Part shown: one piece after another, positions 1-6,554 of the stretch
Layout of the letters: every line of letters begins with the position of its first letter
How positions within the stretch are numbered: the first letter of the stretch is position 1
DNA from: Zoogloeaceae bacterium
GTDB taxonomy: Bacteria > Pseudomonadota > Gammaproteobacteria > Burkholderiales > Rhodocyclaceae
Direction of reading: 5' to 3'
NCBI GenBank assembly: GCA_031273145.1
Contig: JAISSL010000177.1
Location: forward strand, 1 to 13,888
DNA length: 13,888 bases
The notes under the pieces: model-generated
What the model saw: the letters and a program-made list of their open reading frames with translations, nothing else
Databases searched by the model: none
Told to the model about the DNA's origin: nothing
Program-made: the position numbers and the translations under genes

Positions 1-33
1 AAACGAAAACCCGCCCCTGAAAAGAGGGGCGGG
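1..33 (-). terminator. Rho-independent terminator of the cold-shock gene
   Basis: A perfect 9-bp GC-rich stem (CCCGCCCCT at 10-18 with AGGGGCGGG at 25-33) closes a 6-nt loop. Read on the minus strand it is followed by a T-rich run (TTTTCGTTT, positions 9 to 1). It lies 25 bp beyond the stop codon of the cold-shock gene, in the right orientation to end that transcript. Confidence 0.85.
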
Positions 34-58
34 CGGTGGATCATCCGGTGGATGCGGG

Positions 59-265
59 TCAGCTAGCGTGCTGGATGTTGGATGCCTGCTTGCCTTTCTG
101 GCCTTGAACTACCTCAAACGAAACCTTGTCCCCTTCTTTCAGGGTCTTAAAGCCGTTCATATTGATGTTGGAGAAGTGCGCGAACAGATCTTCGCTGCCA
201 TCGTCGGGTGTGATGAAACCAAAACCTTTGGCGTCATTGAACCACTTGACCGTACCAGTTGCCAT
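59..265 (-). CDS. CspA-family cold-shock protein
   Basis: A 68-residue single-domain protein of the CspA family: small cytoplasmic OB-fold proteins that bind single-stranded nucleic acid and act as RNA chaperones or antiterminators. The length is typical. RNP1 is seen as KGFGFI (residues 13-18) and RNP2 as LFAHF (27-31), with the usual start [10 protein letters not shown]. The ATG at 265 is preceded by an AGGAAG ribosome site about 8 nt upstream. The gene lies downstream of hyaABC on the same strand but is separated by about 240 bp holding its own likely promoter, so it is probably independent. Whether it is truly cold-induced or constitutive, as some paralogues are, cannot be read from the protein. 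Confidence 0.96.
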   Translation of the reverse strand: MATGTVKWFNDAKGFGFITPDDGSEDLFAHFSNINMNGFKTLKEGDKVSFEVVQGQKGKQASNIQHAS

Positions 266-411
266 AATTTACTGCTTCCTACAAAAAACAAAAAAATGCG
301 AAAAGCGAATTTCGCGAACCTGTTTTGACTCCAGCTACCGACACCCATGGTGCAGCGATAACCCGCGAATCCAAACGCTACGCAGTTTACGCGCCTTTAT
401 TCAGGCGTCAA
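266..411 (-). promoter_or_regulatory. Putative promoter and long 5' leader of the cold-shock gene
   Basis: On the minus strand TTGACG (411-406, 5/6 to the -35 consensus) is followed after 16 nt by TAAACT (389-384, 4/6 to the -10). A start near 377 would give an untranslated leader of about 110 nt, ending in a T-rich stretch before the AGGAAG ribosome site. Long leaders are known for cspA-type genes, where they act as temperature-sensitive RNA structures. The leader function here is inferred. The rest of 412-506, between this promoter and hyaC, shows no gene and no convincing terminator for the hydrogenase operon. Confidence 0.45.
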
Positions 412-506
412 GCACTTTTCGCCAGTTCCGGGCAAGAAAACTCCCGAATGACACATATTCCTCAAAATTTTGTTGGTTTTTTGCGAGTTTGGAGTTACCC
501 CCGCGC

Positions 507-1211
507 CTAGCCCTTGAACATCCGCCAGCCGGAAATCATGGTGGAGATCAAGGAATGCTGGCTCAACACTTCTTCACGCAACGCGGCGTAGACGTGCAGC
601 ACCGCAAAGCTCATCATCAGCCACATGCCGAGCCGATGCCAGGAATGCGTCTGCTGCGAGCCGCCCAGAAGCGGCACCACCCAACCGAAGAGCAAATCCC
701 GGATGCCGCCGCTACCGAACGTCTCCACATAGAGGCCAAAGCCGGTCAACGTCATGCCAAACGCCAGAACGACGAAAAAGAAGAACATCATCAGTACCGC
801 TACCGGATTGTGTCCCAGATACTTTTTCGGGGTGCGTTCCAGAAACAGATACCAGCGCACTTCAAACCACACTTCTTTCCACCATTCCAGATTGCCAAAG
901 GGGAGCAGAAAAATCTGCCGGGCGTGGCGATTGCCGACAAAAACCCAGTACAGGCGGGCGACCAAGCCGGCAACGAAGATATAGGCGGCGATGTAGTGGA
1001 CATAGCGCACATAGCCCATGACGTAGTGATCCGCCGCTTCTCCAAACGGAGTCGGCAGCGGCTTGCCGATCAGATAGCCGGTCACGGCAAGCGTCACCAT
1101 GACGATGGCGTTGACCCAATGCCAGACGCGAAGCGGCGCTTCGTAGACATAGAAGGCATAAACCTTGCGGCCCTGTTGTTCTGCCTGTTGAATATCTTCC
1201 TGGGAGAGCAT
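507..1211 (-). CDS. hyaC: [NiFe]-hydrogenase b-type cytochrome subunit HyaC
   Basis: A 234-residue integral membrane dihaem cytochrome b that anchors the periplasmic hydrogenase dimer and passes electrons from H2 to quinone. It follows E. coli HyaC closely: an N-terminal VYEAPLRVWHW (about residues 22-32) with a candidate haem histidine, then VTGYLIGKPLP, a VGNR loop, EVRWYLFL, GHNP, a THSWHRLGMW segment and a LHVYAALRE segment with more candidate haem histidines. Four hydrophobic membrane spans are apparent. The ATG at 1211 is preferred over an upstream GTG at 1241 because AAAGGA sits just before it. It follows hyaB by 34 bp as the last gene of hyaABC. No hyaD-type protease or other accessory gene follows; the next gene is the cold-shock protein. 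Confidence 0.95.
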   Translation of the reverse strand: MLSQEDIQQAEQQGRKVYAFYVYEAPLRVWHWVNAIVMVTLAVTGYLIGKPLPTPFGEAADHYVMGYVRYVHYIAAYIFVAGLVARLYWVFVGNRHARQIFLLPFGNLEWWKEVWFEVRWYLFLERTPKKYLGHNPVAVLMMFFFFVVLAFGMTLTGFGLYVETFGSGGIRDLLFGWVVPLLGGSQQTHSWHRLGMWLMMSFAVLHVYAALREEVLSQHSLISTMISGWRMFKG

Positions 1212-1245
1212 GGCGTTTTCCTTTCTTAAGCAAATAGCCACAAAC

Positions 1246-3042
1246 TTAGCGCACCTTGACCGAGGCCATTTCCTGCCCGTTCGGGGTCATCACATGGGTG
1301 GAACAGGCCAGACACGGGTCGAAGGAATGCAGGGTACGCAGAATTTCCAGCGGCTCATCGGCCTTTGCCAGCGGGGTGTTGAGCAGGCTTGCCTCAAACG
1401 CGCCGATTTGTCCCTTCGGATCGCGCGGGGAACCGTTCCAGGTCGTCGGCACGACGCACTGATAATTATCAATCTTGCCGCCCTTGATTTTGATCCAGTG
1501 CCCCAACGCGCCGCGCGGCGCTTCGGTAAAGCCCGCGCCCTGTGCCTCGGCAGGCCAGGTATCGGGGTTCCACTTGCGGACATCGGCGGTATTGAGGTCG
1601 CCTGCCTTCAGATTATCCATCAGGCGGGCAAACATCTGTTGCTGCAACTTGGCGCAATAGAGGGTCTCGATGCCACGCGCGGCGGTGCGTCCCAGGGTGG
1701 AGAAGAGCGCCGACCGTGGGAGATTCAGTTTTTTGAGCACGTCATCAATCGTCTCCTTGATGAAGGGATAGCGCGTCGGTTGCAGGTACGCAAGCACCAT
1801 TCTTGCCAGACAGCCGACTTCCATCGCGTTGCCGCGCCAGCGCGGGGCCTTGATCCAGGAATATTTCCCGGCTTCATCCAGGGCTTCAATCCGCGTTTTG
1901 CTGCCCTTGGTGTTGGGGCCGAGCGCGAAATGGGGATCGGTTACGCCATCGAAGGGATGCAAGCCTTTTGCCTCGTCCGGGTATTGATACCAGGAATGGG
2001 TGACGAATTCCTGAATCTGTTCCGGGTCTTTCAGGTCGACTGCGTGGATGTTGTTGAGATCGCCGCCGATAATCGCGCCGCGCGGTAAGAGCAGGTTTTC
2101 AGCGGAATAATCGTTGGCGCGGTCGGGAATATCGCCGTAGGCCAGCAGCGCCTGCGCGGAAATGCCGCCGCCGTAGAGCCAGTCCTTGTAGAAAGAGGCG
2201 ATGGCAAGCAGGTCGGGGATATAGACCTGTTCGATGAAAGTTGCGCACTGGTCAATGATGCCTTTGACGAGGTTCAAGCGTTCCATGTTGACCGCGCCTA
2301 CCGCGCCGGTTCCTTCCAGATTGATCGCGCATGGCACGCCGCCGACCAGCCAGTTTGGATGCGGGTTCTTGCCCCCGAAGATGGCGTGTACCTTGACGAT
2401 TTCCTTCTGAAAATCCAGCGCTTCAAGATAATGGGTGACGGCGAGCAGATTGGCTTCCGGCGGCAGCTTGTAGGCCGGATTGCCCCAATAGGCGTTGGAG
2501 AAGAGGCCGAGTTGCCCGCTTTCCACGAATTTTTGCAGACGGCTCTGAACATCGCGGAAATAGCCGGGCGAAGAAAGCGGCCAGGCAGAAATGCTTTGCG
2601 CGAGTTCGGAAGTTTTTTTCGGGTTGGCTTTCAGGGCGGAGACCACATCAACCCAGTCCAGCGCGTGCAGGTGGTAGAAATGCACGAGATGGTCGTGGGT
2701 ATAGAGGTTCAACTGCATGAGGTTGCGAATCAGATGCGCGTTTTCCGGGATATGGATTGCGAGCGCGTCCTCAACCGCGCGCACGGAAGTGAGCGCATGG
2801 GTGCCGGTGCAGACGCCGCAGATGCGTTCCGTGAATGCCCAGGCATCGCGCGGATCGCGCCCTTTCAGGATGACTTCCAGACCGCGCCACATGGTGCCGG
2901 TGGAAACCGCGTTGCGGATGACGTTGTTTTGATCCAGATTCACTTCTACCCGCATATGGCCTTCGATGCGGCAGACCGGGTCGACGACGACGCGCCGCCC
3001 GGAATTGTCGAGTTTGAACCCTTGTGTTTCGTATGCGCTCAT
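1246..3042 (-). CDS. hyaB: [NiFe]-hydrogenase large (catalytic) subunit HyaB
   Basis: A 598-residue group 1 [NiFe]-hydrogenase large subunit that carries the Ni-Fe(CN)2CO active site. The N-terminal motif [10 protein letters not shown] gives nickel ligands Cys75 and Cys78, and the C-terminal motif DPCLACSTH gives Cys577 and Cys580. Glu27 in CRIEGH matches the conserved proton-path glutamate. After His583 there is a 15-residue tail (V584-R598), the expected peptide removed by a HyaD/HupD-type endoprotease once nickel is inserted, so the enzyme needs an external protease. Length and motifs fit E. coli HyaB and HupL/HoxG. The start overlaps the hyaA stop as ATGA (3039-3042), which implies translational coupling. 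The subunit itself has no signal peptide and should be carried across the membrane with HyaA by the Tat pathway. Confidence 0.98.
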   Translation of the reverse strand: MSAYETQGFKLDNSGRRVVVDPVCRIEGHMRVEVNLDQNNVIRNAVSTGTMWRGLEVILKGRDPRDAWAFTERICGVCTGTHALTSVRAVEDALAIHIPENAHLIRNLMQLNLYTHDHLVHFYHLHALDWVDVVSALKANPKKTSELAQSISAWPLSSPGYFRDVQSRLQKFVESGQLGLFSNAYWGNPAYKLPPEANLLAVTHYLEALDFQKEIVKVHAIFGGKNPHPNWLVGGVPCAINLEGTGAVGAVNMERLNLVKGIIDQCATFIEQVYIPDLLAIASFYKDWLYGGGISAQALLAYGDIPDRANDYSAENLLLPRGAIIGGDLNNIHAVDLKDPEQIQEFVTHSWYQYPDEAKGLHPFDGVTDPHFALGPNTKGSKTRIEALDEAGKYSWIKAPRWRGNAMEVGCLARMVLAYLQPTRYPFIKETIDDVLKKLNLPRSALFSTLGRTAARGIETLYCAKLQQQMFARLMDNLKAGDLNTADVRKWNPDTWPAEAQGAGFTEAPRGALGHWIKIKGGKIDNYQCVVPTTWNGSPRDPKGQIGAFEASLLNTPLAKADEPLEILRTLHSFDPCLACSTHVMTPNGQEMASVKVR

Positions 3043-4130
3043 GCCGGTTCTCCTTCTTTTTTATTTTGGGGTTCGGATTGACGGATGCGGCTCAAGGCGG
3101 TGATGGCCGCGTGTGCCGCGACGGCTGCGCCCGTGCCGATGGCGATTGCGCCGCCAATCTGGTCGGCGCTGGCTTCGATGCCAAATTGATGGATGCTGGT
3201 AACCCGGTCGTAAAAACTGCCTTTGTCCCAGAAGCCATCTTCCGAACAGCCAAGGCAGCCGTGCCCGGACTGCACCGGCCAGGAAATGCCGCCGTTCCAG
3301 CGCGTTGAAGAACAGGCGTTGTAGGTGGTCGGCCCCTTGCAGCCCATCTTGTAGAGGCAGAAGCCCATCCGGGCGGGTTCGGTATCCCATTCGTTGACAA
3401 ATTGTCCGGCGTCGAAGTGTCCGCGCCGATAGCATTTATCGTGGATGCGTTGACCGTAGAACATGCGCGGGCGTCCCTGCCGATCCAGGTCGGGAATGCG
3501 CTCGAAGGTCAGCATATAGCTCACGACGCCGGTCATGACTTCAGCAATGGGCGGACAACCGGGGACGTGAATGATGGGTTTGCCGGTAATGACCTTGCGG
3601 ATGGGCGTAGCGCGGGTTGGGTTGGGACGCGCCGCCTGCACGCAGCCGTAAGAGGCGCAGGAACCCCAGGCGATGACGGCCTTGGCATCGGCGCAGGTCT
3701 CCTTCAGTTTTTCCACGAAGGGGCGTCCGCCCTGAATGCAGAACATCCCGTCTTCGTTCAGGGGCGGATTGCCTTCTACCGCGACAATGTAATTGCCCTT
3801 GTATTTTTCCTTGACTGTCTCGATGATGGCTTCCGCCTGATGTCCGGCAGCGGCCATCAGGGTGTCGTCGTAATCGAGCGAGAGCATGGAAAGCACCACA
3901 TCGCGGGTTAGGGGATGCGCCGAGCGGATGAAGGATTCCGAACAGCAGGTACATTCCAGGCCGTGCAGCCATAAGACGGGAGTGCGCGGTTTGGTCTCCA
4001 GCGCCTTTGCAATCTGGGGCGCGACGCTTGCGGAAAGGCCGAGCGAGGTTGCGGTGAGGCTGCAAAATTTCAGGAAACTGCGCCGGGTAATGCCCTGCCG
4101 CCGCAGGACTTCATAGAAAGTTTCTGTCAT
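3039..4130 (-). CDS. hyaA: [NiFe]-hydrogenase small subunit HyaA, oxygen-tolerant type
   Basis: A 363-residue electron-transfer subunit. It begins with a Tat signal peptide (ITRRSFLKF, residues 14-22) with probable cleavage after AKA at residue 43. Numbered from that site, cysteines fall at 17, 19, 20 (ECTCCSES), 115, 120 (GSCASYGC) and 149 (PGCPP): the six ligands of the [4Fe-3S] proximal cluster. Cys19 and Cys120 are the two extra ones that mark oxygen-tolerant membrane hydrogenases, group 1d. The distal cluster segment is [10 protein letters not shown] plus CLYKMGC, and the medial cluster lies in [11 protein letters not shown] and [11 protein letters not shown]-terminal hydrophobic helix ([18 protein letters not shown]) is the membrane anchor next to HyaC. 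First gene of the operon, with only a weak ribosome site (AGAGAAA). Very close in sequence to E. coli HyaA. Confidence 0.98.
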   Translation of the reverse strand: MTETFYEVLRRQGITRRSFLKFCSLTATSLGLSASVAPQIAKALETKPRTPVLWLHGLECTCCSESFIRSAHPLTRDVVLSMLSLDYDDTLMAAAGHQAEAIIETVKEKYKGNYIVAVEGNPPLNEDGMFCIQGGRPFVEKLKETCADAKAVIAWGSCASYGCVQAARPNPTRATPIRKVITGKPIIHVPGCPPIAEVMTGVVSYMLTFERIPDLDRQGRPRMFYGQRIHDKCYRRGHFDAGQFVNEWDTEPARMGFCLYKMGCKGPTTYNACSSTRWNGGISWPVQSGHGCLGCSEDGFWDKGSFYDRVTSIHQFGIEASADQIGGAIAIGTGAAVAAHAAITALSRIRQSEPQNKKEGEPA

Positions 4131-4183
4131 GATGGTTTCTCTTTTTTGGACAGTAACGGATGGGGGTGGGGAAAGCTGCTTAC

Positions 4184-4212
4184 ATTATCTCATGAAACGC
4201 GCCGTTTGTGGA
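4184..4212 (-). promoter_or_regulatory. Possible sigma70 promoter of hyaABC
   Basis: On the minus strand TCCACA (4212-4207, 4/6) is followed after 17 nt by GATAAT (4189-4184, 5/6), about 55 nt before the hyaA start codon. No sigma54-type GG-N10-GC element was found in the same stretch, although some uptake hydrogenases use one. Upstream sequence from 4213 to about 4380 holds nothing else I can identify. Predicted by eye only. Confidence 0.3.
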
Positions 4213-4349
4213 GTTTTCCAGCGACGATTGCGCTTTATCCATGCGGCGTGGCGCTATATCCGGCGTTCATGGCAGAGCCTTTCGGATTCCTTTCAACATT
4301 AGAGCGATTTCGATTCAGTTAAGTACGCTTTTGCGCGGGCTTCCTTGTA

Positions 4350-4361
4350 ATCCGCAAGACC
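4350..4361. repeat. 12-bp direct repeat left of the TumE/TumA pair
   Basis: The 12-mer ATCCGCAAGACC occurs here and again at 5070-5081, immediately after the antitoxin stop codon. The copies bracket the toxin-antitoxin pair 720 bp apart. This could mark an insertion junction, but a 12-bp match at this range can also arise by chance. Confidence 0.4.
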
Positions 4362-4382
4362 AATCAAAGTAGCGGCTGATGT

Positions 4383-4426
4383 ATGGCGCTTGACGCCATT
4401 CTTGGTCTATGGCATACTTCGCCATA
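4383..4426 (+). promoter_or_regulatory. Promoter with twin palindromic operator of the TumE/TumA pair
   Basis: Two copies of the palindrome ATGGC-N7-GCCAT lie at 4383-4399 and 4409-4425, centres 26 bp apart; the second extends to TATGGC/GCCATA (4408-4426). A sigma70-like promoter is embedded in them: TTGACG (4390-4395) inside the first palindrome, a 17-nt spacer, and CATACT (4413-4418) inside the second. A DNA-binding protein on both sites would cover the promoter, as expected for autorepression by the downstream antitoxin. The predicted transcript start is only a few bases before the toxin ATG at 4429, so the message may be nearly leaderless. Confidence 0.6.
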
Positions 4427-4428
4427 CC

Positions 4429-4722
4429 ATGAAAAAGAAAGCAATGCTTCTGTTTGAAGACCGCATGATTTACCCGGATGGGGCGATCATTGAGATGCGT
4501 ATCTGGAAGTTGCCAAGGCAGGATGTGGAAAGGCCACACGGCCTGAAATACAGCCTGTTCTATGGTTGCAACGGGGAGCGCGTCATCGGTTATGACAACG
4601 AGCGGGGCAAGGGCGATCACCGCCACTACCGGGGGCGGGAAATGCCTTATGAATTCTCGACCGTATTTCAACTGGTGGCTGATTTTATGGACGACATTGA
4701 ACGCGAAAGGAGTGAAAAATGA
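4429..4722 (+). CDS. tumE: TumE-family toxin (DUF6516-type)
   Basis: A 97-residue protein that I recognise as the TumE/DUF6516 family of putative toxins, from the core YDNERGKGDHRH (about residues 55-66) followed by the MPYEFSTV strand. Such proteins occur as the first gene of a two-gene toxin-antitoxin operon with a winged-helix partner, which is the arrangement here. The molecular target is not established to my knowledge. The ATG at 4429 is chosen over an in-frame TTG at 4390 because the TTG lies inside the promoter and operator. No ribosome site is seen before this ATG, consistent with a very short leader. Its stop codon overlaps the antitoxin start as ATGA. The family call is from pattern memory. 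Confidence 0.8.
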   Translation: MKKKAMLLFEDRMIYPDGAIIEMRIWKLPRQDVERPHGLKYSLFYGCNGERVIGYDNERGKGDHRHYRGREMPYEFSTVFQLVADFMDDIERERSEK

Positions 4723-5063
4723 GCAGGATCACAGTACACACCGGCAGCGCGCGCGACATGGGACGGCGTTTTGCGGATGCTTTCGCGCGCGCGAGCCGGG
4801 GAGAGGTTTTTGAGGAACGGCACATTACCTTTCTTTCGCTGGAAGCGATGATGGCGACGCTCACGCCGAAACGTCTTGAACTATTGCGGCACTTGCATCG
4901 GGAAGAGGCAACCAGCATCAAGGCACTGGCGCTCACAATCGGGCGCGATTACAAGCGTGTTCATGAGGACGTGACGAGCCTTGAATCTGCGGGTCTCATT
5001 GTACGTGAGGATGGCAAGCTCCGCGCGCCGTGGGCGGCGCTTGCGGCAGAAGTCGCCTTATAG
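4719..5063 (+). CDS. tumA: TumA-family winged-helix antitoxin
   Basis: A 114-residue DNA-binding protein. An N-terminal part (residues 1-47) is followed by LTPKRLELLRHL and a clear helix-turn-helix (SIKALALTIGRDYKRVHEDV, about 66-85), then the wing LIVREDGKLRAP. This matches the HVO_A0114/MarR-like winged-helix proteins paired with TumE toxins. It should neutralise the upstream toxin and repress the shared promoter through the ATGGC-N7-GCCAT sites; both roles are inferred from context. A strong AAGGAG ribosome site lies 6 nt before its ATG, inside the end of the toxin gene. Better translation of the second gene would favour excess antitoxin. Confidence 0.8.
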   Translation: MSRITVHTGSARDMGRRFADAFARASRGEVFEERHITFLSLEAMMATLTPKRLELLRHLHREEATSIKALALTIGRDYKRVHEDVTSLESAGLIVREDGKLRAPWAALAAEVAL

Positions 5064-5098
5064 CAGGCCATCCGCAAGACCTGCCGCCCGTGTCATGC

Positions 5099-5131
5099 TT
5101 TTGCGTCTCCTCACAGAGGCATAGCGCAAAA
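5099..5131. other. Hairpin between antitoxin gene and polysaccharide locus
   Basis: A two-part hairpin: outer arms TTTTGCG (5099-5105) and CGCAAAA (5125-5131), inner arms CCTC (5109-5112) and GAGG (5116-5119) round a 3-nt loop. It lies 36 bp after the antitoxin stop and before the next promoter, where a terminator would be useful, but no T-run follows on either strand beyond the arms, so termination is uncertain. Confidence 0.3.
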
Positions 5132-5157
5132 AGGCAAGCCCCAATCATGGTATCTGC

Positions 5158-5186
5158 TTGATAACACTCGTCATAAGGTTTACACT
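5158..5186 (+). promoter_or_regulatory. Putative sigma70 promoter of the polysaccharide locus
   Basis: TTGATA (5158-5163, 5/6) is followed by a 17-nt spacer and TACACT (5181-5186, 4/6). The predicted transcript would start near 5193 and have a leader of about 40 nt containing a small hairpin (GGCAT 5203-5207 with ATGCC 5213-5217) just before the dehydrogenase gene. Confidence 0.45.
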
Positions 5187-5234
5187 TACGAAATTTTGGC
5201 AAGGCATGAAAAATGCCACTCGAAGACTGACAGA

Positions 5235-6527
5235 ATGATTGCAAAAGACACCGTTGTGGCTGTGGTAGGGCTTGGCTATGTTGGGCTGCCGTTGGCGGTC
5301 GAATTCGGCAAGCGGTACAAGACCATTGGCTACGACCTTTCCGAACGGAAAATCGCGCAGTACAAAAATTTCCAGGACCCGACTGGCGAAGTGGCGAGCG
5401 ACGACCTGAAAGCGGCGCGGTTGCTGGAAGTGGGGACAGACCCTGCCCGCCTGCGTGAGGCCGATATTATCGTGATTGCCGTTCCCACGCCAGTAAATGA
5501 CGCGCATATCCCGGATTTCAGCCCGCTGGTTGGCGCAAGTGAAGTAGCCGGAAGGTATCTGAAACCGGGTGCGATTGTCGTGTACGAATCCACCGTTTAT
5601 CCGGGCGCGACCGAGGAGGTCTGCGTTCCCATTCTTGAAAAAGCCTCCGGCCTCAAATGGCGCGAGGGTTTTCACGTCGGCTATAGCCCAGAGCGCGTCA
5701 ATCCCGGTGACAAGGAACGTACCATCGTCAAGATTGTCAAGGTTGTTTCTGGCGACGATTCCGCAACGCTTGAAGCCGTCCGCTCCCTCTACGCTTCCGT
5801 CATCATGGCGGGCGTCCATCCTGCCAGTTCCATCAAGGTTGCGGAAGCATCCAAGGTCATCGAAAACACCCAGCGTGACCTCAACATTGCGTTGGTGAAT
5901 GAGTTGGCGATTATTTTCGACAGAATCGGCATTGATACGCTGGAAGTTCTGGAAGCGGCGGGAACCAAGTGGAATTTTCTGCCGTTTCGCCCCGGCCTTG
6001 TCGGCGGTCATTGTATCGGCGTTGATCCGTACTATCTCACTCACAAGGCCGAGCAACTGGGCTATCATCCGCAAGTCATTCTGGCAGGCCGCCGCATCAA
6101 CGATGGCATGGCGGCCTGGATTGCCCAGCAAACCATCAAGCAGATGATTCACGCCGGAATATCCATCAAGGGCGCGAAAATCAACGTCCTTGGCCTGACT
6201 TTCAAGGAGAACTGCCCTGACCTGCGTAATTCCAAGGTAGCCGACCTGATCCACGAACTTCAGGAATATGGTTGTGAAGTGTTTGTTCATGACCCGCTTG
6301 CTAAGACGGAAGAGGCCGAACACGAATACGGCCTAACGCTTACCGCGTGGGAGGCGTTGCCCAAAGCGGATGTAATGGTTGCCGCCGTGTCGCACCAGCA
6401 GTACCTTTCCATGCCCCTGGAAACCGTGCTGGAGCGCCTGAAACCAAGTGGTGTGTTCGTGGATGTCAAATCGGCTTACCCGGCGGAAACCCTACAGGCG
6501 CGGGGGATAACTCTGTGGCGTTTGTGA
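5235..6527 (+). CDS. tviB: UDP-sugar 6-dehydrogenase, TviB/WbpO type
   Basis: A 430-residue NAD-dependent UDP-sugar dehydrogenase of the TviB/WbpO type, which oxidises C6 of a UDP-N-acetylhexosamine to the uronic acid in two steps. The Rossmann loop is GLGYVGLP with GxGxxG at residues 12-17. The segments YESTVYPGATEE, GYSPERVNPGD and ENTQRDLNIALVNELAIIF match TviB closely. The catalytic cysteine is Cys260 in GGHCIGVDPYYLTHKAE, and the C-terminal domain carries GLTFKENCPDLRNSK. The start at ATG 5235 places the nucleotide-binding fold at the N-terminus; an in-frame TTG at 5196 is less likely. First gene of the locus. The exact substrate (GlcNAc, GalNAc or glucose form) cannot be fixed by eye, though similarity to TviB favours a UDP-N-acetylhexosamine. 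Confidence 0.93.
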   Translation: MIAKDTVVAVVGLGYVGLPLAVEFGKRYKTIGYDLSERKIAQYKNFQDPTGEVASDDLKAARLLEVGTDPARLREADIIVIAVPTPVNDAHIPDFSPLVGASEVAGRYLKPGAIVVYESTVYPGATEEVCVPILEKASGLKWREGFHVGYSPERVNPGDKERTIVKIVKVVSGDDSATLEAVRSLYASVIMAGVHPASSIKVAEASKVIENTQRDLNIALVNELAIIFDRIGIDTLEVLEAAGTKWNFLPFRPGLVGGHCIGVDPYYLTHKAEQLGYHPQVILAGRRINDGMAAWIAQQTIKQMIHAGISIKGAKINVLGLTFKENCPDLRNSKVADLIHELQEYGCEVFVHDPLAKTEEAEHEYGLTLTAWEALPKADVMVAAVSHQQYLSMPLETVLERLKPSGVFVDVKSAYPAETLQARGITLWRL

Positions 6528-6554
6528 TGGCTATCAAGGCCGCGCGGCACTAGC

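Noticed and set aside
126..1229. A 367-codon open frame on the plus strand
   Set aside because: It lies opposite hyaC and the csp leader, its product is low-complexity and rich in His/Arg with no family resemblance, and the minus-strand genes carry clear motifs.
1210..2088. A 292-codon plus-strand open frame opposite hyaB
   Set aside because: It is a by-product of G+C-rich codon use in hyaB, whose nickel-binding motifs prove the coding strand.
4315..4671. A 118-codon minus-strand frame overlapping the toxin gene and its operator
   Set aside because: It overlaps the TumE family match and the palindromic promoter region and lacks a ribosome site.
5074..5085. 12-bp match (GCAAGACCTGCC) to the reverse complement of 13436-13447 near the other toxin-antitoxin module
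   Set aside because: A single short match over 8 kb is expected by chance and has no supporting structure.
5145..6323. A 392-codon minus-strand open frame opposite tviB
   Set aside because: The plus-strand dehydrogenase has full catalytic and NAD motifs; the antisense product resembles nothing known to me.
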